Part shown: positions 43,533 to 51,851 of the stretch, in pieces | How positions within the stretch are numbered: the first letter of the stretch is position 1 | Layout: every line of letters starts with the position of its first letter | Source of the DNA: Desulfurobacteriaceae bacterium | GTDB lineage: Bacteria; Aquificota; Aquificia; Desulfurobacteriales; Desulfurobacteriaceae | Assembly: GCA_027051905.1 (NCBI GenBank) | Contig: JALUGO010000011.1 | Location: 1 to 64,000 of the forward strand | Reading direction: 5' to 3' | DNA length: 64,000 nucleotides | Made by a program: the position numbers and the translations under genes | Notes under the pieces: model-generated | The model's input: only the letters and a program-made list of their open reading frames with translations | Database searches by the model: none | Told to the model about the DNA's origin: nothing

Positions 43533-44056
43533 AGGTTGCCCTTACCGGGAAACCGGGAGTTGGGAAGACTACGGCGGTTAAAAAGATTTTTTCCAGACTT
43601 GATGGAAGAGCTGAAGGTTTCTGGACTGAGGAGATAAGGAGAAATGGGAAGAGGTGGGGATTCAAGGTTGTAAGGAGCGATGGGAAAGAGGAGCTCCTTG
43701 CTTCCGTAGATGCCGATTCTCCATACAGAGTTGGCAGGTACAGGGTTTTAGTGGATAAATTCGAAAGGTTTGTCGTTCCTTTTATTCTTAAAGCTTTTAA
43801 GAGGAGGAAAATTGTTATTGTTGATGAAGTGGGGAAGATGGAGCTCCTTTCAACCCTTTTTCAGCAGGCAGTTGAAAGGCTGATTTCTTCCGATGTTCCT
43901 TCTGTTGTTACCATTCCCATCAGAGATGTTCATCCTTTAGTGAGAAAAATCAGAAATACATTCAGGGTTATACATTTAACTTTTGAAAACAGAGATGAAG
44001 TTCCAGACCTGGTTTTAAGATTGCTGGAGGGAAGAGATGGAGAAGCAGGAATTTAG
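43529..44056 (+). CDS. THEP1-type nucleoside-triphosphatase (MJ1559 family)
   Basis: 175 residues. P-loop ALTGKPGVGKTTAVKKI, Walker B KIVIVDEVGKMELLS. This small NTPase family, first studied in thermophiles, hydrolyses ATP/GTP broadly and its biological role is unclear. GTG start overlapping the MBL gene stop. It overlaps hslO by 20 bases. Confidence 0.9.
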   Translation: MKVALTGKPGVGKTTAVKKIFSRLDGRAEGFWTEEIRRNGKRWGFKVVRSDGKEELLASVDADSPYRVGRYRVLVDKFERFVVPFILKAFKRRKIVIVDEVGKMELLSTLFQQAVERLISSDVPSVVTIPIRDVHPLVRKIRNTFRVIHLTFENRDEVPDLVLRLLEGRDGEAGI

Positions 44057-45032
44057 ACAGCTACCTCAGAGGGAGCAGCTCGTTAAGGAGCTTACTCCAC
44101 AGGTTAAGGAAGACCTAAAGAACTACTTTCTTGACAGGGATTACGGTGTTATAGCGGTTACCCGTGAGGATGCCCTCAGGGCTTTTGTTGTTAAAACAAC
44201 AAGCCTGTGTGAGATAGCAAGGCTCAGGCATAAGCTCTCTCCTATGGCTACGGCGGTTTTGGGAAGGGCTTTAACGGGGGCTATTCTCTTAACTTCTCTG
44301 CTGAAGCACGGAACAGACCAGAGGGTGCTTCTTAGAATAGAAGGAGACGGCCCTGTGGGACTTATAGTTGCCGAAGCCAACGCCAGGGGAGAAGTTCGGG
44401 GTTTTGTCCAGAATCCAGACGTTCCCCTCTTTGTTAAGGAAGAAAACGGCAGGAAGAAGTTTGATATAGCCAAAGCCGTTGGTAGCGGGACGATTACAGT
44501 TATTAAAGATTTGGGGTTTGGAACTCCTTACGAGAGCTCCGTTCCGATAGTTTCCGGGGAGATTGCTCAGGACATTGCCTACTATCTTTTAAAGTCTGAG
44601 CAGATACCCTCAGCAGTTGCCATTGGTGTTTTGGTAGGGGAATATGGAAAAGTGGAGGCTGCTGGGGGTTTCCTGGCGCAGCCGCTACCGGGGGCTACGG
44701 AAGACGCCATTAACCGTCTTGAGGAGAACGTGAGGGAGCTCCCTCCCGTCAGCACCCTTATAAAGGAAGGTAAAAGGCCTGAAGAGATTGCAGAGCTTAT
44801 TTTTAAAGGGTTTACAACGGAACTTCTTGCCCTCAAAGAGCTTTCCTTCAAGTGTCGCTGCTCAAAAGAGGTTGCAAAAGGTGGTCTTGTGGCAATGCCG
44901 ATTGAGGAGCTCCGCCAGCTAAAGGAAGAGGGCGGTGTTTCTATCAGGTGCAACTTCTGCGGAGAGGAGTATTTCTTCACTCCCGATGAGATAGAAGAGG
45001 TTATAAGAGAGAAAGAAAAGGGTGATAACTGA
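44037..45032 (+). CDS. hslO: Redox-regulated chaperone Hsp33
   Basis: 331 residues. C-terminal zinc redox switch FKCRCSKEV ... IRCNFCGEEY (CxC...CxxC) and core GRALTGAILLTSLLKHG, IEGDGPVGLIVAEA. On oxidation it releases zinc, unfolds and becomes a holdase. The N-terminus has about 35 residues before the usual start of the core, which is longer than in Escherichia coli. It overlaps the archaemetzincin start by 1 base. Confidence 0.94.
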   Translation: MEKQEFRQLPQREQLVKELTPQVKEDLKNYFLDRDYGVIAVTREDALRAFVVKTTSLCEIARLRHKLSPMATAVLGRALTGAILLTSLLKHGTDQRVLLRIEGDGPVGLIVAEANARGEVRGFVQNPDVPLFVKEENGRKKFDIAKAVGSGTITVIKDLGFGTPYESSVPIVSGEIAQDIAYYLLKSEQIPSAVAIGVLVGEYGKVEAAGGFLAQPLPGATEDAINRLEENVRELPPVSTLIKEGKRPEEIAELIFKGFTTELLALKELSFKCRCSKEVAKGGLVAMPIEELRQLKEEGGVSIRCNFCGEEYFFTPDEIEEVIREKEKGDN

Positions 45033-45553
45033 TGGCGGTCTGTTCCCTCTATTCTGTGGGCGTTTCTCTTCTTGAGGTTGAGGAAGAGATTGAGAATGTT
45101 TTGAAGAACAAGTTTCGACTTCTTCCCCGCTTTGAGGGAGTCGTTTCTCCCTATTCCAGGACTTCCAGGACTTCCCAGCTCCTTGCGGAGCTCCAGCTTC
45201 AGAACCTCCTTTCAGTTAAACCCCACGACTCCCTTTTCGTTGCAGCTGTTACTCCTTACGACCTCTACTCAAACGGTCTAAACTTTGTTTTCGGCGTTGC
45301 TTATCCTTTTAAAGGATGCATAGTCTCTTACGCCCGGCTCTTTTCAGACGATGCAGACCTTTTCTTTTCAAGGGTCAGAAAGGAAATAACACACGAAATG
45401 GGGCATGTTTTTGGACTTCAACACTGCCCTGATCCAAAGTGCGTAATGTGCTTTTCTAACTCCCTTGCCGATACAGATTACAAGAGCGAAAATTTCTGTC
45501 CTTCTTGTGAAGAAAAGCTACTCTTATCTATGAAAAAATTTGGTTTATTTTGA
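45032..45553 (+). CDS. Archaemetzincin-type zinc protease
   Basis: 173 residues. Motif HEMGHVFGLQHCPDPKC, then VMC and ENFCPSC: the HExxHxxGxxHC-x4-CxM ... CxxC arrangement of archaemetzincins (family M54), with Met and a second zinc site. Short, no signal peptide, so cytoplasmic. It is chiefly archaeal but also scattered in bacteria. The substrate is unknown. It converges with and overlaps the mini-MCP gene by 9 bases. Confidence 0.88.
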   Translation: MAVCSLYSVGVSLLEVEEEIENVLKNKFRLLPRFEGVVSPYSRTSRTSQLLAELQLQNLLSVKPHDSLFVAAVTPYDLYSNGLNFVFGVAYPFKGCIVSYARLFSDDADLFFSRVRKEITHEMGHVFGLQHCPDPKCVMCFSNSLADTDYKSENFCPSCEEKLLLSMKKFGLF

Positions 45554-46276
45554 AAGGCTTGAAGAAAGACTTTCTGCCACTTTTTTCTTTGCCGAAGAGA
45601 GCAGCTGAAAAATTTTATTTATACTCTCTGAAATACCTGAAAGTCCTTTAACGTTCTGTGAAACCTTTTCCTGTTCGCTGTATACAGCATTCAGAGTTTT
45701 TGATATCTCGATGAGTTTTCTCATTCCTTCAAGTAGTTCCTCTGAAGCCTTCTGAAGCTCTTCAACAGTTTCAACAGTTTTCCTGAGAACAGATATCTTC
45801 TTGTCTATTTCTCTGCTGGTTGCCTGTATTTCTCTCAAAGTTTTGAATGTGTGTTTGGACATTTGCTTTATTTCGTTTGCGACTACAGCAAAACTCCTTC
45901 CCTGTTCTCCTGCTCTGGCTGCTTCGATAGAGGCGTTTATTGCTATTAGTTCTGTGTTTGCAGCGATCTTCTCTATTTCAAGTAGACTACTATTAATTTT
46001 TTCTATTTCCCTGGAAAGATTGAGAATGTCGTTAGCATTGTTTGAGAGTTCTTCAACTATGGGAGTGAAAGCGTTCATAAATTCTTCAAGTTGTTTTGCA
46101 ATTTCAGTAAGAGCACTAACGTTTTCTTTTATTATCAGGTTGTTTTTAATAAAGACTTCTCTAATATTTTCTGCTAGATTGTTTAACGTTTCTGCCGTTT
46201 CCTTCTGGGAAAGGTAACACCTTTCTATTGTTGAAAGTGCCTGAGATAACTTTTCTAAATCAAGTCTATTCCGCAT
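45545..46276 (-). CDS. Soluble mini-chemoreceptor (MCP signalling domain only)
   Basis: 243 residues with no membrane segment. The highly conserved kinase-contact tip is IAANTELIAINASIEAARAG at about residues 104-123, with EQGRSFAVVANEIKQM after it; about 100 residues of helix lie before and 120 after, a shortened hairpin. There is no ligand-binding domain. The upstream gene (overlapping 22 bases) encodes a di-iron MBL protein resembling ODP, a known oxygen sensor that works with a soluble MCP in Treponema. So it likely receives its input from that neighbour. Confidence 0.85.
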   Translation of the reverse strand: MRNRLDLEKLSQALSTIERCYLSQKETAETLNNLAENIREVFIKNNLIIKENVSALTEIAKQLEEFMNAFTPIVEELSNNANDILNLSREIEKINSSLLEIEKIAANTELIAINASIEAARAGEQGRSFAVVANEIKQMSKHTFKTLREIQATSREIDKKISVLRKTVETVEELQKASEELLEGMRKLIEISKTLNAVYSEQEKVSQNVKGLSGISESINKIFQLLSSAKKKVAESLSSSLSK

Positions 46277-47025
46277 TTCAAATTCTCCATAAACCTGATG
46301 AAATTTTTTACATCCTTTTTTGGAATAATTGCTCCGTGCTGTGGGAGGATTGCTTTTATCTCTAACTTTTTAACCCTTTCAGCCCAGGCTTTGGTTACTT
46401 TGTTGCTTACCATCAGTATTTTGTGAGGTGTGTAGATGTAGTCTATGTGGTCTATCCAGTCTTTTACTACTAAATAATTAAAGTTCCCAAGGGCAATTCC
46501 TATATCTCCTGTGAATAGGAACTTGGATATGGGATCGTAAAGTGAGAAATGGTTGGGTGAGTGCATGTAGTGGGCTGGAATCACCTCTATAGGTGTTTTT
46601 CCTACGTTTAGAGTTCCTCCGTCGGTAGGTAACGGGTAAGCAACTTCCTCTACGTTTTCAACTCCAAAGTGTGGTAAAAACCTGACCCACAGTTCCCCTA
46701 TGGCTATCTTTGCCTGAGGGCAGACCTCCCGCCACATAGGCAAAGAACCGCAGACGTCTGGATCCTGGTGGCAGAAGTAGATGTATTTGATGTTGTTTAA
46801 GGGAATGTATTTGGATACGTTGTAGACCAGCTTTGGGAAAAGATGATAGCCTCCGGGGTCGATAAGAAGCCCTTCATTGTTGCTAACAATTAGGTAAGAT
46901 AAAACCCCAACGCTTTCTGACTGGGAGTTTTCTCTGCTTCCCAGGTATACTACTTTGTGATTTTTTCCCTCAAAAAGAACGGCATCTTCAGATGGGTTAA
47001 GTTTCGGATTAAGATTGTATTCCAC
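46255..47025 (-). CDS. Di-iron MBL-fold oxygen-binding protein (ODP-like)
   Basis: 256 residues. The di-iron ligands of FprA/flavodiiron proteins are seen: His86, Asp88 and Asp90 (FCHQDPDVCG), His155 (HYMHSPNHF), Asp174 (FTGDIG) and His230 (LPQHGA). The HxDxD form in place of HxExDH and the absence of a flavodoxin domain match the ODP type, a di-iron oxygen/NO sensor for chemotaxis, and it overlaps by 22 bases a soluble MCP. GTG start after GGGAGGAG. It might instead be a degenerate oxygen reductase, but the missing flavin partner argues against catalysis. Confidence 0.82.
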   Translation of the reverse strand: MEYNLNPKLNPSEDAVLFEGKNHKVVYLGSRENSQSESVGVLSYLIVSNNEGLLIDPGGYHLFPKLVYNVSKYIPLNNIKYIYFCHQDPDVCGSLPMWREVCPQAKIAIGELWVRFLPHFGVENVEEVAYPLPTDGGTLNVGKTPIEVIPAHYMHSPNHFSLYDPISKFLFTGDIGIALGNFNYLVVKDWIDHIDYIYTPHKILMVSNKVTKAWAERVKKLEIKAILPQHGAIIPKKDVKNFIRFMENLKCGIDLI

Positions 47026-47045
47026 CTCACTCCTCCCGGTAGGGT

Positions 47046-47828
47046 TTATTTTAAAAGTTTTAACCCTTTGTCTATAACTCTTTTAAGTTTTTCCCCTCTT
47101 TCAGCTGATAGTTTTAAGACTTCTTCGTGGTTTGCTTCTGGCTGTAATGTGTCGTTTGTAAATATGGTTAAAGCTACAACTTCCATACCGAAGAAGTTTG
47201 CTGCAATTACTTCGGGAACTGTTGACATGCTAACGCAGTCCACGCCCAGAATTTCCAGCATTCTTATTTCTGCAAAAGTTTCATAGTTTGGCCCCAGTGT
47301 TGCTGCAAGAACGACTGGTGTCGCCTTGACCCCTTCCTCAAAGGCGGCGTTTAGAAATACTTCAACCAGTTCTCTGTTGTAGAAACGTTTTCCGTTAACA
47401 AAAACTCTGCTGCCATAGTCCTTTATCAGACCCGTGAGGGGGTTTCTCCCTAATAGGTTGATGTGGTCGTAAACCACACCAATTTCAGATTCAGCAGCTC
47501 TTCTTGAAACGGCTCCTGAAGCACATGTGGGTATGAAGATTTCAACTCCTAATTTCGACGAGAGTTCAGGTATAAACCTTATTTCTCGATCACTTCTCCC
47601 CTCGTAGTAGTGAAATCTTCCTTCAAAGAAGAGAACTTTCCTTCCTGCCGTTTCAAATACTTTGAGAATACCATTATGTCCGGGAACTGCCGGTTGCGGC
47701 ATACCGGGAATTTCGGAGTAGGGAATTTCTACCAGAGCCTTTCCTATGTCTATTCCTGAACCACCAACTATGGTTACATCAAACTTTTTACTGCCTGTTA
47801 TTTCAGAGATTACTTCTGCAGCATTCAT
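47046..47828 (-). CDS. Purine nucleoside phosphorylase / MTAP family
   Basis: 260 residues. Trimeric PNP-type: GGSGIDIGKAL, FFEGRFHYYEGRSD, TLGPNYETFAEIRML, VSMSTVPEVIAAN and TIFTNDT. The Asn of FTN is what PNP uses for 6-oxopurine recognition, where MTAP has Asp, so a guanosine/inosine phosphorylase is favoured. With apt and hpt it completes purine salvage. It lies on the same strand as the ODP/MCP pair with a 20-base gap, and 8 bases downstream of the propeller lipoprotein. Confidence 0.88.
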   Translation of the reverse strand: MNAAEVISEITGSKKFDVTIVGGSGIDIGKALVEIPYSEIPGMPQPAVPGHNGILKVFETAGRKVLFFEGRFHYYEGRSDREIRFIPELSSKLGVEIFIPTCASGAVSRRAAESEIGVVYDHINLLGRNPLTGLIKDYGSRVFVNGKRFYNRELVEVFLNAAFEEGVKATPVVLAATLGPNYETFAEIRMLEILGVDCVSMSTVPEVIAANFFGMEVVALTIFTNDTLQPEANHEEVLKLSAERGEKLKRVIDKGLKLLK

Positions 47829-47836
47829 TGAATCCT

Positions 47837-49516
47837 CTAAATTTTAGGCTTTATGAATACCAGTTTTGACTTAGGATTTGTAAGAATGTTAACTTTTGTA
47901 AATATTGCTGTGAAAAGATCCTGTTCTGGAAGGTAGTCAAACTCCTCAATTCCCCCAAGGTTGTAGATTGGAACTGTAGCTTCTTCCCAGTCAAAGGAGG
48001 TTCCTGTCCTGTAGAGGAGTAAAACTCTTCCACCGTCAAAGGTGTAAATGTTTCTCAGAATACCGGGAACTGCGTTTTTGTTCTGAGAGAAGAGAACTTC
48101 TTGATTTCCATCGCCATCAACATCTGCAGCTTTTGGTTTTGGAGTTATGTAATAGCTGACGAGCATGTCTTCGTTATACCAGTAGATAGCGTTTGGTGAT
48201 GCTCCAATCTGTATTGGTGAACGCCATAGGACTTTTTTACCGTCTGAAACGTTGAAGTAGTAATCAAGATCGTAGTAAGCAAAGAGCTCTTTTCCTCTGT
48301 TCTTGAAGAGTTGAGCGCTTGTAACCTGAAAGCCTTGTGGAACTTTTATCTCTTTTTCTGTTTTGAGCTTTCTATTTTGAATTTTGAGTTTATAAACTCT
48401 TCTTCCAAAGAATTTGTCACTTTCTCCACTTACTGTTTGGCCAAAAATTGAATCGTTGACACTGTCTCCATCCGTATCAAAGCACGAGAGTATAAGGTTT
48501 GAGGAAGCAATCTTTTTGAGTTTTCCATCTTTTAACGCAAACACTCCGGAAGACACACTTTTTGTATCCTGGTAGAAACCGTTGATGACAACTTCTACTT
48601 TTCCATCCCTATCTATATCGACGGGGCAGGCATGGAATAGGTAAGATCCTTTAAATGGGTTTTTGAACTGTTTGACAAGTTTCACTCCGTAATTTGTGGG
48701 TTTAAACAGATCTATCCTGTTTTCCTCTGTTACGAAGATCTCTTCTCCTGGTTCTTTGAGGAGATCTAAAACAAAAAGGCTTGTTGCATGGCCTTTAAAG
48801 TCATAGACCTCCCTGTAGCTGGAGCCCATGGCTACAGTTATGGAGCTCTGAGGAGCTCCCTCCCACGGGAAGAATTTAATTAAGTGCTTGGTTGTATCGT
48901 AAAGGGCAGCTCCGCTTTTTGACACTACTATGTATGCGTCGTAACCTGTCAGCTTATCCAGTGGAACTTTTCTCTTGAAGTCGCTGGCATACCTTAATTT
49001 ATAAGTTTTTTTAAGTTTTTCCCCTTCACTGTAGGAGGCAAGTTGGAGGTTTTTAACTTCCTTTTTGAGTTTTTCGTAGAGTTCTTTTCCCTTTTCCCCT
49101 GCAAAGTTTATGTAGGCTACTCTGTTGAACGAAAGTTTCTGAACTCTTTCTCCAACCATGGGGTTTCCAAGGGTAGGGAGAGCAATTGAGTAGTTTTTTC
49201 TTACCTCTCTAACTTTTAAGACCGCACTGCTTTCAGATATGAAGCGATCCCCTACCGAAACTCCTTTATCTCTTCCAACATCTATAATAAATCCGTCGTA
49301 ACTGTTCAGAACAATTTCTCCCTCAACGGGGGAGAAGTATTTCTTCATAAAATAGACGACGTTATTAACTCCCTTAAGTTCTGGATGGGCTTCTTCTTGA
49401 ACGCTTGCCGGAGTGTATGGGATGTATTTGGGCTTCTCTTCCTTGCTGAACGGATTCAAACTTCCCAGTCCACATGAAGCAAGGAAAATGGGGAGCAGGT
49501 AGAGAAGTTTTCTCAT
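47837..49516 (-). CDS. Lipoprotein with FG-GAP/VCBS beta-propeller repeats
   Basis: 559 residues. Signal LLPIFLASC predicts a lipoprotein (Cys15). Region 60-130 has a GEIVLNSYDGFIIDVGRDKGV segment resembling a flagellar FlgT-like/KOW-like domain, then about residues 290-500 contain calcium-type repeats DIDRDGKVEVV, DTDGDSVNDS and DVDGDGNQEVL, typical of FG-GAP/VCBS propellers. Function unknown. Likely on the outer membrane. It heads a same-strand run of four genes, with PNP 8 bases downstream. It could be an adhesion or envelope-assembly protein. Confidence 0.7.
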   Translation of the reverse strand: MRKLLYLLPIFLASCGLGSLNPFSKEEKPKYIPYTPASVQEEAHPELKGVNNVVYFMKKYFSPVEGEIVLNSYDGFIIDVGRDKGVSVGDRFISESSAVLKVREVRKNYSIALPTLGNPMVGERVQKLSFNRVAYINFAGEKGKELYEKLKKEVKNLQLASYSEGEKLKKTYKLRYASDFKRKVPLDKLTGYDAYIVVSKSGAALYDTTKHLIKFFPWEGAPQSSITVAMGSSYREVYDFKGHATSLFVLDLLKEPGEEIFVTEENRIDLFKPTNYGVKLVKQFKNPFKGSYLFHACPVDIDRDGKVEVVINGFYQDTKSVSSGVFALKDGKLKKIASSNLILSCFDTDGDSVNDSIFGQTVSGESDKFFGRRVYKLKIQNRKLKTEKEIKVPQGFQVTSAQLFKNRGKELFAYYDLDYYFNVSDGKKVLWRSPIQIGASPNAIYWYNEDMLVSYYITPKPKAADVDGDGNQEVLFSQNKNAVPGILRNIYTFDGGRVLLLYRTGTSFDWEEATVPIYNLGGIEEFDYLPEQDLFTAIFTKVNILTNPKSKLVFIKPKI

Positions 49517-49562
49517 TTGGTCACCTCTTTACAGGTTTGAGCAAATAATACCAAAAACACTT

Positions 49563-49578
49563 TGGCATTAAATTTGCT
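49563..49578 (+). promoter_or_regulatory. Sigma-54 promoter for amt
   Basis: TGGCATTAAATTTGCT has GG and GC at the exact 10-base spacing and matches TGGCAC-N5-TTGCW except for a Y-compatible T and one other base. It lies 40 bases before the amt ATG, giving a start near 49590. Confidence 0.8.
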
Positions 49579-49618
49579 ACTGGAAAACTGATGGAAAAAA
49601 GCAGAATGGGAGGTTTTA

Positions 49619-50836
49619 ATGGAAGCGGGAATTGAACGCTTGCTTCAGTCCCTCAACGTTTTCTATCTGCTTGCCGGTGCTGTGATGATTCTCTCCATGC
49701 ACGCAGGTTTTGCATTCCTTGAAGCGGGAACGGTAAGGAAGAAAAACCAGGTAAATGCCCTTGTAAAAATCATCGTAGACGTTTCAGTTGCTACTCTTGC
49801 CTACTACTTTATTGGTTATCCCCTTGCCCACAAGATCTGTTTTGTTAAGCCTGCTTCGGAGCTTGTTGTAGATCAGGGGCTTGAGCTAACGAGGTTCTTC
49901 TTCCTTTTAATGTTTGCTGCCTGTATTTCTGCCATAGTTTCCGGCGGAGTTGCAGAGAGGATGAAGTTTAAACCTTACGTAACCGCAGGATTTTTCCTTG
50001 CAGGTGTTATCTATCCCATCTTTGAAGCCCTTATCTGGGGAGAGAGGTGGTCTCCTCAGTTTCAGAGCTGGGTGAAGCACACTTTTGGTGCACCGATTCA
50101 CGACTTTGCAGGCTCTATGGTTGTTCATGGGTTAGGAGGGTGGATAGCCCTTCCTGCTATTCTCCTGCTGGGCCCCCGTATGGGACGCTACGTCAGGGGT
50201 AGATCAAGACCTATTCCAATCAGCAACATTCCTTACCTTGCCCTTGGAAGCTGGATTCTCATAATTGGATGGTTCGGTTTTAACGTTATGAGTTCTCAGA
50301 AAATAGAGGACATTTCCGGTCTTGTTGCTGTCAACTCTCTTCTTGCAACAGCTGGAGGGCTTATAGGAGGGCTTGTCTTCGGGAAAAACGACCCCGGATT
50401 TATCCACAACGGAGCTCTGGCCGGTCTTGTTGCCATCTGTGCAGGCTCGGATATTGTGAATCCTCTGGGGGCTTTTGTTATTGGCCTTGTAGCTGCATTT
50501 CTTTTCGTTAAGGCGTTTATCTACGAACAGGAAGTTTTGAAGATAGATGACGTTCTTGGAGTTGTTCCTCTCCATGGCCTTAACGGTCTCTGGGGAGGCA
50601 TTGCTGCCGGTATATTCGGTAAAAAGCTCCTGTGGGGGCTTGGCGGTGTTTCTCTCATGGCTCAGCTTTTTGGGGCATTTCTAACCCTCGTTTACGCCGT
50701 TGTTGCCGGTTTGATTCTTTACGGAGTTTTAAAGGTTACTGTAGGACTCAGACTTTCTGAAGAGGAGGAGTTTGACGGAGCAGATCTTTCAATTCATCAC
50801 ATTACCGCCTACCCAGAGGACAGGGTAAAGATTTAA
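49619..50836 (+). CDS. amt: Ammonium transporter
   Basis: 405 residues with 11 TM segments. Pore histidines are in DFAGSMVVHGLGGW and VVPLHGLNGLWGG, and the C-terminal tail (HHITAYPEDRVKI) is short. It imports ammonium. A sigma-54 promoter precedes it, the same type as for glnB, so it is nitrogen-regulated. Shine-Dalgarno GGGAGG. It ends before a strong terminator, so it is monocistronic. Confidence 0.95.
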   Translation: MEAGIERLLQSLNVFYLLAGAVMILSMHAGFAFLEAGTVRKKNQVNALVKIIVDVSVATLAYYFIGYPLAHKICFVKPASELVVDQGLELTRFFFLLMFAACISAIVSGGVAERMKFKPYVTAGFFLAGVIYPIFEALIWGERWSPQFQSWVKHTFGAPIHDFAGSMVVHGLGGWIALPAILLLGPRMGRYVRGRSRPIPISNIPYLALGSWILIIGWFGFNVMSSQKIEDISGLVAVNSLLATAGGLIGGLVFGKNDPGFIHNGALAGLVAICAGSDIVNPLGAFVIGLVAAFLFVKAFIYEQEVLKIDDVLGVVPLHGLNGLWGGIAAGIFGKKLLWGLGGVSLMAQLFGAFLTLVYAVVAGLILYGVLKVTVGLRLSEEEEFDGADLSIHHITAYPEDRVKI

Positions 50837-50867
50837 GGCTTCCCCTTCACTTCTGCCCCCTTTGTTT

Positions 50868-50898
50868 GCCCCCTGTTTTCAGGGGGCTTCTCTTTTTT
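50868..50898 (+). terminator. Rho-independent terminator after amt
   Basis: GCCCCCTG-TTTT-CAGGGGGC is followed by TTCTCTTTTTT. The stem is perfect, and it lies 32 bases after the amt stop. Confidence 0.9.
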
Positions 50899-50949
50899 AA
50901 GAAGAACAGTTATTATTTATTAAGTCAAAACCTAAGAGGAGGAAAAATT

Positions 50950-51369
50950 TTGGAGAAACTGGAAACAGGAAAAAGGAAAAAGAGAAATACGAGACAGAAA
51001 GCAGTAGTCTATCAGGTGGTTCTCGATTCCCACGATCATCCTACTGCTGAGAAGATATATGAAAGGGCAAAAAAAGAACTCCCTAACATAAGCCTTGGAA
51101 CGGTTTATAGAGTCCTTAAAGACCTTGCCCAGGAAGGTAGAATAAAGGAAATAATAGTTAACAAACAGTCTCACTTTGAAGGTAGAACTGATTTTCATCA
51201 TCACTTTATCTGTAAGTCCTGTGGAAGAATAGAAGATGTTGAAACTCCTCTGTGTCGTTACACCTGTAGAAAAGTTGAGCAGAAGGGTTATGTGGTCGAA
51301 GATATTGAGTATAAGTTCTACGGTCTCTGTTCAAAGTGTGCACACAAAAAAGGCATTTTAAAAGAGTAA
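50950..51369 (+). CDS. Fur-family metalloregulator, PerR-like
   Basis: 139 residues. Winged helix (HPTAEKIYERAKKELPNISLGTVYRVLKDLAQEG), regulatory metal cluster FHHHFICKSCGRIEDVE and structural zinc CxxC pairs (ICKSC, LCSKC). The RTDFHHHF region and the short length suit PerR or Fur; PerR senses peroxide through His oxidation. TTG at 50950 has AGGAGG 7 bases upstream and is preferred to longer starts. Autoregulation cannot be seen. It lies between amt and glnB, whose sigma-54 promoter is in the downstream gap. Confidence 0.88.
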   Translation: MEKLETGKRKKRNTRQKAVVYQVVLDSHDHPTAEKIYERAKKELPNISLGTVYRVLKDLAQEGRIKEIIVNKQSHFEGRTDFHHHFICKSCGRIEDVETPLCRYTCRKVEQKGYVVEDIEYKFYGLCSKCAHKKGILKE

Positions 51370-51429
51370 TTGAACAAAATTTGTGCAGATGTTTTCTCCT
51401 AGTTATGCTGTCTAAATAGATTCTGCATT

Positions 51430-51445
51430 TGGCATGGTCTTTGTT
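51430..51445 (+). promoter_or_regulatory. Sigma-54 promoter for glnB-glnA
   Basis: TGGCATGGTCTTTGTT conforms to TGGCAY-N5-TTGYW with correct -24/-12 spacing (one deviation, C to T at the -12 GC). It lies 45 bases before the glnB ATG. No NtrC site could be confirmed by eye. Confidence 0.75.
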
Positions 51446-51472
51446 AGGAATGATAAAATAGCTTACCAGTAA

Positions 51473-51829
<357 letters not shown>

Positions 51830-51851
51830 ACATAAACGGAAGGAGGGTTTC

